From NCBI GenBank assembly GCA_017165825.1, contig CM029372.1, positions 10,027,502-10,091,501 on the forward strand: DNA of 64,000 nucleotides. The letters run 5' to 3'. Positions within the stretch are counted from its first letter, which is position 1; every line of letters begins with the position of its first letter. Below are positions 25,210 to 39,228 of this stretch, piece by piece. Under the pieces are notes generated by a model that was given only the letters and a program-made list of their open reading frames with translations, made no database searches and was not told the DNA's origin. The position numbers and the translations under genes are program-made. This DNA is from Hepsetus odoe. Lineage: Eukaryota; Chordata; Actinopteri; Characiformes; Hepsetidae.

Positions 25210-28200
25210 AAGATTTATGAAGAAAATAGAGGGCAAAAAGAGAGCTCACTAAGCCTGGGCTTCCAAAATATTTCATGGGACTGTTAATTGATGCCATAAG
25301 AGATAATTGGTGAAGCTTTCAGCTCCACTTCCATTTACAGGAATTTTTCACAGAGGCAAGGGACACAAGGGACACAATATTTTTCATTTCAGGGGCAATA
25401 AATGTGGCTTGTATAGCTCCACTTACTGCTGCTAGACTCTCCACTCATGACCTTCTCTAGTGGCACTAGTTTGATGATGCTGAATGTTATAATAAATGCA
25501 AATATATGAGTGGGGTAATTAGCATTATTGGCTGGCCAGGCTGCATATTAAACAGCAGTGGGTAGAATTTTTTTCAGACACAAAGTTGTTTTACTTTTGT
25601 CAGAGAAAAGTTACTCAACAAGTAAACATCTAAAGCAATTCTTAAGATTCAGTGCTAGATGTTGTATAAGTTTGAAATATTACTGAAATATGTGGGGAAA
25701 ATATCTAATTATGATTTTTTAATCAAAATTGTAACTGGGATTTTAATGGCATTTCCATCCATCCATTATCTGCCGCTTGTCCCAAACGGGGGTCGCGCTG
25801 GCGTCCAACCCAGCGCACACAGGGCGAGGACGGGGGACGCACCCTGGACAGGTCGCCAGCCCATCGCAGGGAGGAGCGGGACGGGGATGGCACCTTGCTC
25901 AAGGGTACCTCAGGTCAACCCATTGGGAAGGGGTTCGAACCCCCGATCCTCCGATCACGTGGCTGACGCCCTAACCACTAGGCCACCACCACCCTTTAAT
26001 GGCATTTTTTCATATGAAATCATGCCCAAGCCTCCTTTTTTGGCTTGAGAATACTGAATATAGAGTGCCGGCACCCAGTTACTTGATGTCATGTGCACAC
26101 CGTGTGAGTGTTTGGTTTTCATCTCATTGATCTAACTGTTCTCAAGGGAACACTCAAGCCCCGTGTTTTTAGATTATATTTTCACTTAAAACTTGCCATT
26201 TACTGTTGTAGACCCTTGTGATTTGAAGACTGCACTTAAATTTTCTGTAAGCGTATCAGCACAGCTCAAGTTGCCTTGCATGATGCTGTGATTTCTGTTA
26301 TCCAGTGTTGTACTTGATTGTAGTCATTCAGTTGGATAAGGTTTACTCAATGGTGCTTGTCAAAAATATGTAATGGGTAGATCAGATGAGGGCAGTGAAA
26401 ACGTGCTGGCGCACTAGAAAGACTGCGCAGCATAGAGAAAGGCCTGGGTATGCAGCTTTACACTAATTTAAAGACACTACATCATAGTTAATAATGCATT
26501 ACATCTTGTTTCAATTTATTGCTTGCTCTCGTGTGAATACTCATTATGGGACCATTGATTAACCAGTTTTGTTAAATGAAGATTCTTCCAGCAAATGTTT
26601 TGAGGAAAGGGCTGAAAAATCTAAATGAGCATGGGGTCTACTGGCCCAAAAGCATCCCTAAATGCAGTGGATAGAACAAATATTCCACCTTAAATGCATA
26701 TCTTCATTGGGGCCTTCTCAACTGGTTGGAGAGTGAACCAAACAGACATTTTTGCATGGTGGTTATAAAACCCCAGCTTGAGTTTATTTCATCAGCTTCA
26801 AGATTCTGGCACATTTTCACAGATGGATTATTTGGACGAGCTTTTATAGAACGTCTGTTTTTCTGTCAGTTTTCCTAAACAGCATGCTTGCCTATGAAAT
26901 GTGCAGATATTAATGCATAGCTGTATTTATTGTTGCATGCTGTATTTGTGTGTGTGTGTGTGTGTGTGCGCACGCCTGTGTGTGTTTGTGTGCGCCTGTG
27001 TGTATTTATGTGCGCCTGTGTGTGTGTGTGTGTGTGCGTGTGTTTGTGTGTTGCCCCCTCTAGCTTCGATTGACTCACTAGTGTGCGGCTGTGTGTATTC
27101 TGACTGCCATCTCTGTGTGTGCCTTCTTGTTTTGGCTGTGCATCTCTGGCTGAGCCTCAACACAACAAGAAGTTCTATGGCCTCCACAAAGCCCAGCCTT
27201 TAACCATTTCTCCTTGATGGAATTTGCACGTGTCATAAGATATGGCTCAGAATATCTGTAGTCTCTGTGTGTCTCTTCCTTTGCTGCCTCTCTCTGCATC
27301 TCTCTGTCTTTCTCTTTCAGTCTCTGTGCATGTGTATGCATGTATGTATGCAGAGTGAAAGCCGAGCGGGTCTTGACTGACATACAAAGTACATTGACTC
27401 TATAAATAGACTCCAACACTCCCATTTCTTTATACACTCCCATGCACATGCACACGCACACACACACACACACACGCACCCACACTTACAGACATGAGCT
27501 GATTCAGCTCTTGTGCCCTTGCTCTAGGAGATTCCTGTAGCAACATCAGTACTCCACCAATGGCAGAGCTGCCTATTTAGAGTGTAAGTGCAGCTTTCCC
27601 TTGGCTGTGCGGAGCTGTTGGCCAGAGCGAGGGAATGCTAGCCAAGCCATTCATACATTCATGCATTCCAAACTGTAGTGTCCTCTAGCTGCTGGACTGC
27701 TCTTTACTCACTCAGGGAACTGACAGGGTAGACAGAACTAGATGAGCCACAGAGTCACAAAGGCCATGGGTGAGATCTCATAGTGTCTGCTGATTACTAA
27801 CCCAGAAGAGTCCACCCCACAATCATGAATCAAGACTTACATCACACAAATGTAATAAGATGGTAGCTGTGCTAAGGTATGATAAGATATACATGAAAAG
27901 ATTATATGGCTATTTTGAATGTGAATTTTAAGCCATTATGTATTTTTCTTATCCCTGCGGAACCCTTTACACAGAGAAACCATGTGTCATTGATTGTCAG
28001 TGAGCTAGCTGATCATTTTTGCTAGATGATGCAGGAGGAGGAACATCATATTAAAGGTTTAATTGTCTGAATGACAATAATATCATCATTGCATTGTGTG
28101 AACTAGTTACCACAAAATGCAAAGATGTGGGGATATCACACGTCTGCGATATTTGCTATAGTAATGTTTTGCTTCTGTTGGGTTCTGTTATTTACTCTTT

Positions 28201-28991
28201 TTCATTTCATGAATAAAATATGCAGGAAATTGTTTTTTTCCCCAGTAAAATTGGAGCGTGTTTCTGTATTCGACTATTTGGAGAAATATTTAAATGCTAG
28301 TACTATTAATCTAGTTTGGCTTTAACACTTTAAACTGCATCCAGTGATGAATATTGCACATTAAATATATCGTAATGGTTTAAAGGATGCTTTATTTGTG
28401 TAGCAGTGGAAATTTGAATTATAGTAATGCATTCTGTCTGTCTGTAAAAGTAATACTTTACCATTTTCACCATTTTTCTTTTTTGTTATTGTGAAAATCA
28501 GTCCAGCTTAACTGGATATTGGCAGACATGCCATATAATTTCCAATTTATGATGGCAGTTTTAAAACATGTGGGGCAAGGAGAACCGGGCATGACCGGGC
28601 ATGGTGTGTATTATCCATTCTGAAAATATGCTTAACCTTTTCAATTATACGTTTACTGTGTTATTTGTCCGATACTTCAGACCTTGACATGTTTGAGTGG
28701 TGATGCTCTCTCCCTCTCTCTCTCTCTGGGGTGAGTCTCAGTGACACTGCTGAGAAGTGATGGAGTTAAATTGGCTATTGCCATGTAAATATGCGAGCGC
28801 AGTAATTACAGAGATGACTGAGGACGGGCAGTGTGATTTCAGCAATCAATGCCAAGAGCAGCAGAAATAGAGAGGTGCAGGGAGAGGTGGAGGAGGAAGA
28901 TGGAGAAGAGATAATGGCTTACATACACACAAAGTAGAGGCACTTCATATCTGTGTTTCTTTAGACTTAATTAGGAGGCTGGCACTGACCT

Positions 28992-29033
<42 letters not shown>

Positions 29034-29682
29034 CTCGCTCTCTCTCTCTGTCTTGTTGTTTCTGTCTCTAGGGAAAGAGGAATAAGCCGGGAGTCGAGTC
29101 AGTGGGCACTCCAGACTCTGCACGAGGCCGAGGAGAGAAGAAAGCCATCAAGTAGGTGGAGGGCATCACACACACTCTTTTCATTTCTCTTTCTTTCTTC
29201 CTTTCTGTGTCTCCCCCTCTCTCTCTGGATGGGGTCAGTGTTCTCTGTTAGACATGTTAAGGCAGACCAGGTGTCCAGTCTCAGTTTATGACCGCTAACT
29301 TGCTGACATCTTGAATCCTACCTCCATACTTTTTTTTTTGCCTCAGTCTTTTGCATCTGTGTGTCTTTTCCCTTTTTTTTCGTTTGCTGTATTGCAAGGT
29401 TAACTAGTTGCTGTATTGTAATGTTAAACAGTTTGTCTGTTGCAGCTGATGCGCTTAAGAAAAATTCTAGATCAACTTACTCTGTGCAAGCCAAAGCCTT
29501 GTTCCGCTTCCATTTTCACTGAGAGGAATATTTTACATTATGCATGATTCCGCTTCTTTGACTGATAGCATCTCTGAATACACCAAGCAGCGCTTAATTG
29601 TGTGTGATGGCAGAATATGAGCAATGGGTAGAGGCGCACTTGGCAGATGAATCTGTTCTTAATGGAGGATTTTCTTTTGTGT

Positions 29683-29729
<47 letters not shown>

Positions 29730-32700
29730 AGGTGCTTGGCGCTCTTAAGTGTTGCCTTTAAATGAGAGTTAAGTGGGGTGGATGTTTGGTGTTGGTGTGC
29801 AGCTGCTGTTGTCTGAGAGCTGGCAAAGGCGGAGGCAGCCAGTGCTTCCTTTTCTCATGCTGCTGGAGAGGTCGTTTGATCTCTCACTCGTGACTCATGT
29901 AAAATGAAGTTCAATTGCTTCCGTAATGCAACTGCACTCTAAGAATAATAACGGGCCATTTGTGTTTGTCTGCTGTCCTGCATTATACGTTTCAAAGTAC
30001 CAAGCTTGATGTATTTGTTTTTACTATTTCTTTATTGTTATTTCATTTTGGTTGACTCTGCTTTTTCTCTTTATGCTTTGGTCTTTGTTCAAATGATCTG
30101 CCTGCGTTTTCCCCCGATTTCTACAGGTGTTATGTATTCTGACCATGCTGGCTGGACTTTGCATTTCTCCAAATAATTCAAACTAACCGTTTTTTCTGCC
30201 TGACTAACTCTCTTCTCTCTCCCATAGCAAAACAGAATGTACATGAAAGGTTTTAAACGTTTTTGCATTTGTTCTTGTACTTTATGAAACCGGTTTCAAA
30301 CCCATTTCGATTCTAGGAATTCCATATTATCACCTTTCTCCTTCCTTCTTGTTCTCTGCTGTTTCTCTTTTTCTGTATGTCTCACTGATTGTTCATCATA
30401 ACACAGTAAATACAGAGACAGCTGTTGCCCATTTCATCACTATTGTATTTGACCACGAGGACTCTTTAGCACTGCTTTCCCTGTTTGCCTTTAAACAACA
30501 GTTTGTTCACAAATGGAAGATTGCAACTCTACTCTAAACACACAAGCATTACTGGGTTTGTACAGACTGGTTAACTGTTCTCTTTACTACTGACTGATGG
30601 ATGGGTGCACGGTTGAATGCCTGATGAGTGAATGTGCTGTGTCTCATGGATGTGTGTCTCTCTCTGGCCTTCAGTGATCTAGACAGAGACTTTTGGAATA
30701 ACAATGACAGCAATTCAGAGCAGCAGCGGTGGAGCTCCTACCCGCCCAAGGAGTTTGTACTAAACATTTCTCCCTATGCCCCTTATGGAGACCCTCGCCT
30801 CACGCTCAAGTGAGTCTCTGTCCAGGCTGGTAAGAGACCCCAACCCTTAACCAACAGCCCAACCCTCCCTAATGTCACCCTACCTGACCCCTGGCAGGGC
30901 TGAAGAGTGCAGATGAGGAATTAACAAAAGTTGAAAAGCTGATACTTTTATAAAAACTTTAAAGTGAAGCTACCTTTACCTGAGGTCATACATGTGCACC
31001 GTTTGTCCAAAAGTTGGAAGACACCTTCTAATTTTTATTGCAGTTTTTAAATGCAATTAGGTGCAGTTTTTTGCAGTTCATACGAGCTGTTGTGTATAAG
31101 AAAGGAATATAAAAAAAGTAGAATGGAATAGAATAAATAGAACGATTTTTTTTTTGGTGATTATACTTAGGTGCAAGCTAATTCTACGTTGGCTCTCTCC
31201 ATGTAGTTATAAAATTAAGAAAAAATATGAAAATAAGAGCATCAAATGACCGGCGAAACAACAGGATGTAGCAGCTTGGATTTGAAGCTATAGCAGCACA
31301 ATTTAAAAGAATGACTATTATAGGCAAATATATAACTGTAAATTAGACAATAGTCGAACTAATTATATATATTTACACCTGCAAAAAGTTACAATAAAAT
31401 ATAAATTGCAATGTATATAATATTTAATTTAATAATATAATATAATTTTGAAATATATAATGATCTGTTGTTAAGCACCTGTTAATGGGTCCGCGTCAAA
31501 GAGGAGTTACCTTTAATGTAATTGAAAAGTAATTTCTGCAGAATTCAATGGTTATTTCTAAACAAAGTTATTAAGAGCATTTTTATGAAGTTGTACATTA
31601 TAAAAAAAAGCTTATTTTACAATGATGGTTTGAATTTTGAAGGGGTGTCTAGACAATATTGGGCATATATAGTATATGGTATATGCATCCACAATCCTGA
31701 GAGTGAGACTGCTGATGGATGAGCTATTTTTGGGGTGTTGGATTGCTTCGTATTCATAAAGCCACCTGGCTTGTTTGTACTTTTACATGCATTCATGCAT
31801 GCATATTAACCAGCATATAAAGTGTAGTACTTAATACAGTAAGGAACTGATTTTAGAGTTGCTTCTAAAGCTTCTTCTTTTAAAAAAGGCAATGTGTATG
31901 CACACTCAGATAAGGTGCAGGTCTATGGCCTGCACAAAAACAGACAGGAAGCAGCAGCATGAGCGCCTCAGCAGGGAGACTCACGCTGTGTTCAGATTTC
32001 AGTTTTGTGTAAATTAGTCTAGCTAGCAAAAATCTGTTCACCGGGGGAGATCATCAGTTCTCCTGGTAAAAATGTTGGGGAACTGATAATGTTGATATGC
32101 CCTTGGGGAAAACTTGTTTGCGTAATGCAAGGCAAAAGCGAGATCCACTCACCAATGTGCTTGAATTTAAAAGCAACATGTAAATGCAAAACTGCCTGCA
32201 TAAACATTTTGCATCCTTAGTGTGAGGTAGTAAAAGGGCCAAGATTTCATTTCGGGCTATTATAATGAAACACATTTTTACTTCATGGATATTCAGATCT
32301 GAACATCACACTGATTAGACACACATTGCCCATGCACACAATGCAAATGCATGTAACAGCTCTGCTGCATCTTGTCAGCAGATTTATGCTTAATTCTAGC
32401 TTGAAACCCTTGTTACTTATCCAGGTTCTGGCCTCCCACGCACTGAAACTTTTGACTAAATGTCACGTGTCATTCAGACTCCCCTCTGTCAGCCATCTCA
32501 AAGCACAGTGCTGTAAATCGGCGCGGTTCACTTCCCTCATGAAGCCCGCAGGTTAAGGCAGCTTTTTAGTTTTTGCTCTGAAGATGACAGGAGAAGGGCT
32601 GTGTGTAAATGCCCCTCACTCCCTACAGCCCTGCCAGTCTTCCTCAACCCGTAGCCTCCAACGTCACCCCTTTTCCCCATGGGGTGTTACCATGGAGACG

Positions 32701-35700
32701 GACAACCCTCGCTGTTGTGACGCTTCTGACAAATGAGTTTACGTCAACAGAACTACCCCACCAGCACATATTATGTTTATTTCTGTTTTGCTTTCCCTTT
32801 TCTTCCCCTGCTCTGTCCCATTGAGGGTTGACCGTTGGAGTGAAGTCGTGGTGTGGTAACACTGTTAACCCTGGCTGTGCCATGTTTGGCATGTTTGGCC
32901 TCATAGTGTGCTTGTTGTTTTGCCTTTCTGTGCGGCCCCTAGAGCATCTCTCTTCCCCAACGTCTGACTGAATGTTTCCATGAAGCCCACTTCTCCATCC
33001 CTTTCCTGCAGTGAGGAGGTAAACCCACACCCACTTAATTCAACCTGGTTTCATTCAAATCCTGAGCAATCACTCATTCCACGGTTGTGGAGCAGGCTTT
33101 GATAGCACTTGTCTGTCAGTTCTTACTTACTTGCAGGAGCAGGAAAACTCTCAGATGAATAGAGCTGCCAGAAATGTTAAAAAGTGACCTGATGGGGGAC
33201 TCATCTCTTCCCAGTTCTACATGGAGATGTCTCTATTAATTTTACCCTCCATTTTTATCTAATCTTTTCATTTGGAGTGTCTGTCAACACTGAACCTGAA
33301 ATTTGAATTTTCATATAAAACCAAACATTGCACACTTTTATGACATAAAAATTTGTGAAACCAATCCAGTTTAGGTAAGAAACAATTGTACAAAAGCATG
33401 CAATGCAAATCTTTGAAAACCCCTACTCAGGTTTTTTTATTTTATTTTATTAATTTCCTGTGTAAAAATCATAACATTCTTTATAGAGAATATATTTAAA
33501 TATTCTTTGCACTTCTTTTGCAAATTTTGTGCAATGTGTGCTGAGTTGGAAAAAACAAAACCAATATTTTTTTTTCAGTATGTTTCAGTATTTTTCAGTT
33601 TAACAAATAAAAGAAAGTGTTTCCCTGGATATGTATATGTTTGTCACCTTCTGAAACTATCCTCAAGTTTTAGATTGCTTTATTTATGTCACTGTCATAG
33701 CAGTGACAAAAACAGACACTAATTATTAAAAAAAAAAACTCAGTACATAGGGCTTGATTGCTCAAATTATGTCCTGATCAAGTAAAATAACAATATTAAA
33801 ACTGAATCAAGACTTACTTCTGGCTCTACTCAATGGATTCAATTCACTCTTACACTGTGTGCACAGTTATTAGGCAAATGAGTGTTCTGAGGATTAATTT
33901 TAATCTGGACAAATCCAGTGCTATCAGCAAATCCAAGGTGTTAAAAACCCTGAAACCTGAATGCTCTACAAAGGAAATGCGAGTGTGAACATTCTCAGTT
34001 TATGTTCATCTGTTAAATTGAGAATAATAAACTCAATATGTACAAATAAACATTTGTGACATAAAAAACAAAAACATCATCCTTCAAAGAGGCAGACTTT
34101 TTCCTGAACCACTGCTTGAAGAAAGTGTCTTCTTAAAACTGTCAATAGGTTTAGGAGTTGGTTCTGAGTCCATCTTCAACCTGAAGATGTCCTACTAGCT
34201 CATCTTTAATAACACCATCCCATACCCTTGAGTGGAAGTGGAGCTCTGTGTCCATTACTGATCCAGCCAGAGGCCTGTCTATCTGGTCAGTCAAGAGTCA
34301 CTCTCATCTCATCATAAAACCTCTAAAAATCTTGAGATATTTCTTGGTCCTGTCTTGATGTTTCATCCTATGTGTCTTGTTCAGTGGTGGTCAGGTTTCA
34401 GTCTTTCTTACCTTGTCTGTGTCTCTGAGCACTGAACACCTTGAACTTCTGGACCCTCCAGGTAGGTTCAGGTCTGGAATATGACAGCACTGGAGGATCA
34501 TGGCTTCCCGGTAGCTTCATGTTTGATTCTTCTCAAATCTTTGGCAGTTCATTTGTGTCTTTTTCTCTCAACACGTTTCTTGTGAACCTGTTGAATGTAA
34601 CAAAACCGTTTGATGGTTTTGTGATCACGCCCCAATATCTCAGCAATTTCATAAGTGCTGCATCCCTCTGAAAGACTTTTTATGAGTTTTGACTTTTCAG
34701 AGTCAGTATCTCTTTTTGGCTCATTTTGCCTGAGAAGGATATCGGTTATAAACCTTGATATCGGGTGTGGATCACACCCTCCCTCATTACACAAACACAC
34801 ATCACCTGATCTGCTAAAATCCAATCAGCATTCAAGTTGAAACAGGTTGTTGTTGGAATATATTCATAAAAATGATGAAATACTCAAAATCCCATATTTT
34901 TTATATGCATATAAATGATGAAATACTCAAAATAGTCACGTGTAATAATTGTGCACACAGTGTAGGGTTGTTTCTCAAATGGCCCAAAGAAGTGTAGAGT
35001 AGGTTGGATTAAAAAGGTAGTGGGTGGATCTTGGCTACAGCGCCACAAGCACTGGAGTCGGAGGTGAGAGTTGCAGACTTGAGCAAAGCCGACAGAGACG
35101 ACTGATTCACTTTGCCATGAAAAAGAGCCCATTTTTCACACCCCTAACATAGTCCATATATAAGACTATCAAATTGTCTTTTGGACTGATTAACCCTCAC
35201 AGTTAGAATTTATAGTCTTGGATGGGCCATTAGATGCAGAGAGTTTATGCTGGTGAGGAAATGTGTTGGTATGTGTCACTACCACTCATCGCATCTTGGG
35301 AGATTATGAGGCATCAGGTTCACATAGCCTTTTATTTGTCTTGGCAGGTTCTTCAAATCAATACTCTGTGCATACTGTGGGTTTGCTTGTTAACTAGAAG
35401 TGTGCAAAGAACCTCATAAAGTGGAATTCCTCTGATTTTTTTTCACATTTACTGCATAATCATTGAGATGTATGTGGATGGCAGCTGTGTGATGTAAGGC
35501 AGATTAGATGTTTGTTTTTTTAACAGTGGTGCCAAAAAAACAAGGAGCCACTTCAGTTCTACACACTGATCCACAACTCAAAGATAAATAAACTGCTGGG
35601 TGCCATCAGATCTTTCACATATAACACTGCTGATAATAAAATTAGTGGTGAATAAAAAAAAAAGTTTTCTTTGGAAATTTTTTAGTGCCGCCTTGGCTTT

Positions 35701-38700
35701 AAAAAGCAATAAAGGGACGATATCACAGAAATGCAAACTTCCCTCACAAACAAATTTTTGATATAGTATGTAAACACTAAAAAAAACAGGGCTTACTTCC
35801 TGGTCCATATATATGTATCTATATATTCTATCTGTTCTTTAGAATAGAATATCTCATGTCAAACCACTGAATTACAACTTTGCAATTAATTACTATTAAT
35901 TACAATTAATTTCTGCAGTTACTGGGGTAAATCAGTAGAATTCCCCTTTATGACTAGCCCATCAGCAAGAGCAAACTGGGAGTTTTTTCCAACAGTGGAA
36001 AGATGGAGGTAAGTTGCTCTCCCCAGGTCTTGTTCTGGTCTGCAGCTGCCACTCTCATTTTCTTAAAACCTCCTAATTATATCTGCTATTACACTGCTGG
36101 TGTTTGTGGTGATGCTACAATATATGTTCCTTCTATGCAGTTGGTCAGAATCTCAAGGTGACCACATGATGATTTTCAGAGGGTTGTATAGCTAATGGAT
36201 GATTACACAAGCTCCATGTGGAGGTTAATCTCCACGTATGACGGATGTTTATGTTCAAGCAGTGGGCTTTCTTTATGTCATTTTAATTCAAAGCATGTTG
36301 TGGGGTGTCTAAACAGAAGAATGTCTTCAGTATCACCAGGGGGTGCTGCAGAGCTAGCTTTTCCATTATCATAGACGTCACTGGTGCGTTTCTCTAAGAT
36401 CCATCAAAGCTGAGAACACAGTGCTCTCCTGCATTAAGAGTAGTCGCAGACTGCCAGAATATCTTGAGCTAATGATGTTGGGCTCAGTAAGGCCCCCTAG
36501 TGACCGGCCCACACTCTTTGACACTTTTGCTAATGGCATCGACTAACAGGAGCTCCCTTGGCTTGCGAGTCCAGCCCTCATTACGAGAGCAGTCCAAGCC
36601 GACGTTCATGACATCTGCCTTTATGCTGATACCTCCACTATAACACTGGGCCTTCAAAGCCCCTGAGTACTGCTCTTGCAGCCACTGGCTGTTTATATGA
36701 GTTAGGAAAAGTAACGTAACTAGAGCCACTGAGATTACCAAGAGGGGAGATCGCCCACAGCAATCAGGCTGAGGCTGAGGATAAGAGACACTCAGAAAGG
36801 AGCAGCAGCTGGAAGAATTGGAAAACTAGTGCTCTTTCACTTCAGGCCCATATGCTGGCCACAGCATGCATGCTTCTGTTCTCAGCTAGTGCTGTAAGTA
36901 GAGTGCAGTCAGGCTTTTAGTGAACACTCTGGGAACTGGTTCTTTCTAGGCTGTGTGCTCATAATCGACTCGCCCACTCCACACCTACTCACGTTCCCAG
37001 CCGGATCCTCTCAGGTCACACACCTGTTCACATGCACACACACAGTCGTTTTTATACCTTATCAGGATATGAGGATATCACAGACTACTTGCTTCAACTT
37101 TTCTAAGCTTAAATCTAATAAGTACTTTTGCTTAAAAAAAACCCACAGACCCAGTGCATTGTTTGTCTCTGTTTCCCCCAACATTTAACCCCTTTATTTA
37201 CCAATAACTTTTCTTGATATTTTCTCTCCTTCTCTGTTTTAATGTTTTTCCTCTGTGGTGTTGGCTTCTTCTGCCCCCTCCCTTCACCTCCTGCCCAGCG
37301 GTGCGGTCCCTGGGGGGCAGAAGGGGTCCCATGGGTGCCGTGGGGGGGATGTTGGGGGTCCATCACGCAGCGACAGTGTGAAGAGCATGGTGATGGGGGG
37401 CAGTAAAGCCTGCAGGTGGCAGACGGTGCAGAGCCACATGCACTCTGGAGACCTGAAGAACGGCAAGTGAGTCAGAGTGAAAGTGAGTGAGAGAGAGAGT
37501 GAGTGAGAGAGAGAGAGGGCAGAAGCAGTGGTGTCAGGATATAGTCTAACACAAGGAGGATTATAGAGAGGTTAACAGAAAAAAAGAGAAAAATAAAGGA
37601 AGAAAGGTAAGTACAAAGATGGATGTTGACCTCAGAAACCTCTCTTAACCAAAGAGAAAAAAGAGAAGAGAGAAATCGAACAGAGTGATAATGATGGACA
37701 AGAAGTCAAAGCTGTAAGCTCAGTGGGTCAGGGTGGCAAAATCAGCTGGGTAGGTCACAGCCACATACACTATTCATTCGCTCTATGGCTGTTTTGCTGT
37801 AGTGTGTGTGTGTGTGTGAGTGTGTGTGTGTGTGTGTTTGTAAAGGTTCTGAAAGGAACAAAAAGCCTGTGTGTGGGTCTGTGTTGCTTGGAGGATTCGG
37901 GCCACCCTGTCGACTAATAATAGCAGATGCATTACCTCTCTGTCTCATTGTTTTACCGCACACACAAACATACACATTTAAAGAGGCCAGTAGAGCTCAA
38001 TATCAGCCTATTATCAAACAAAACGGTGAGAACAGCAGTTTCAAAGAGCAGCACAACCATTTTAATCACATCTGATTCATTCAACGAGCCTGCCAACGAC
38101 GTCCGCTCTCATAATGGCCTACTTATTTTATTATCCATGGCTTCCAGGAGCACGCTTTTTCTGATTGGCCACAACATTGATACATACTAGGACACCTGAC
38201 TGGCTTGCTGATAGCCATGTGGCTTGTTGTTCAGAATCCAGCATTTGCCCTGATGTGTCTTGAAACTATGTTTTTGACTTTAATAATATAGTTGTTAGTG
38301 CTGAGATGTTGTTATAGCTTGTTTTGTGATGGAGGTAGCAAGAGGTACTTCCGGGAAGCTAAAAGTCATGGTTACATTTATTAGGCTCTGCATCAGTGAC
38401 TGTAGTTTTTAGAGTTTTCCCATTGCCATGCTGGGGGAGTGTCAGTGATAATGGTAATTATGAATGGTTTTTAAAAACCAGATTACAAAATTAAAGGAAA
38501 ATTAAAAGAAACTAGTTTTAGGCTGGAATTGCACTATAGGCCTGTGTAGCAATGCACTGGAGGGGAGCTGCATGTGCCAAGTTTGAATTGTTGTGTGCAG
38601 CGTTGAAGAGCAGGAGTGCGGGAGAGTGAGAGTATTTCTGTGCTGGTTATGTTTAGACTTGGGCTGAATGACGTCTGAGCTGTGGGTGTCACACACCAGG

Positions 38701-38978
38701 TGCTTAATTTAAGTTTGTTTCTCACCCCCATCTCACACCTCTTCTCTTCTGCCACCTCACTCTCTCTTTCACCTGTTCTCTCCCTCTCACTCCATCCCTG
38801 GTCTCACAGCTGAAATACACATTTCTGTCTGTCTGTCTATCTCTCTCACTCTCTCACTCCCCACCCTCTTCCATACGTAATTGGATTCTATTTTTGTGCT
38901 GCTATATGTGTTTGTCTCTTGTGTTTGTGTCTCACATTCTGGTTTTCTTCCTTCCTTCTCGCTCTTTTCCCTCTCTTA

Positions 38979-39021
<43 letters not shown>

Positions 39022-39176
39022 ATTCTTTTCTCTCTTCCCTCTTTCTCATTCTTTCTTTTCTCTCTGTTGCTCTCTTTTCACTCTTTTTTTGTCATTACCG
39101 TTTTATCTCCCTCTTTCTCCCTTCCCCTCTGTCTATTTCTTCTGACTGTCTTGCTGTCCTCTTCTTTCCATCTCCC

Positions 39177-39228
<52 letters not shown>

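Larger units (their letters stand above)
8527..29071 (+). other. syt7 intron 2 (20.5 kb)
   Basis: Bounded by GTGAGT and CTCTAG. It carries an RTE-clade LINE remnant (about 10120-11640), a fish interspersed repeat (13420-13620), SINE copies (14666, 17464, 18727, 19806, 20930, 25755), a fold-back MITE (20368-20915), a pentanucleotide array (22271-22928) and many dinucleotide repeats. No open frame resembling a conserved protein was seen outside the transposable elements. Segments 11650-13060, 13850-14650, 14900-17450, 17620-18720, 26000-26940 and 27490-28990 hold no feature I can name apart from the possible MITE at 16039 and short simple repeats. Two look like unique, possibly conserved sequence (12060-12260 and 16860-17020). 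Confidence 0.8.
30810..37298 (+). other. syt7 intron 4 (6.5 kb)
   Basis: Lies between two cassette exons. It contains a very AT-rich segment (31060-31450), a complete but decayed Tc1-like element (33853-34962) and a minus-strand open frame with a hydrophobic start (36484-36741). The other parts (31450-33850 and 34970-36480) show nothing specific. The short intron 3 (29152-30674) contains only CT-rich sequence and a (TG)n tract at 29678-29728. Confidence 0.75.

Noticed and set aside
25659..26048. Open frame of 129 codons with Arg/Gly/Pro-rich middle
   Set aside because: Its informative part is the antisense of a CpG-rich SINE.
33012..33018. Seven-base micro-exon between CCTGCAG and GTAAAC
   Set aside because: Not a multiple of three, so it would break the phase-2 cassette frame; no known counterpart in SYT7.
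32644..33030. Minus-strand open frame of 128 codons in intron 4
   Set aside because: Low-information composition, no domain and no splice or promoter support.
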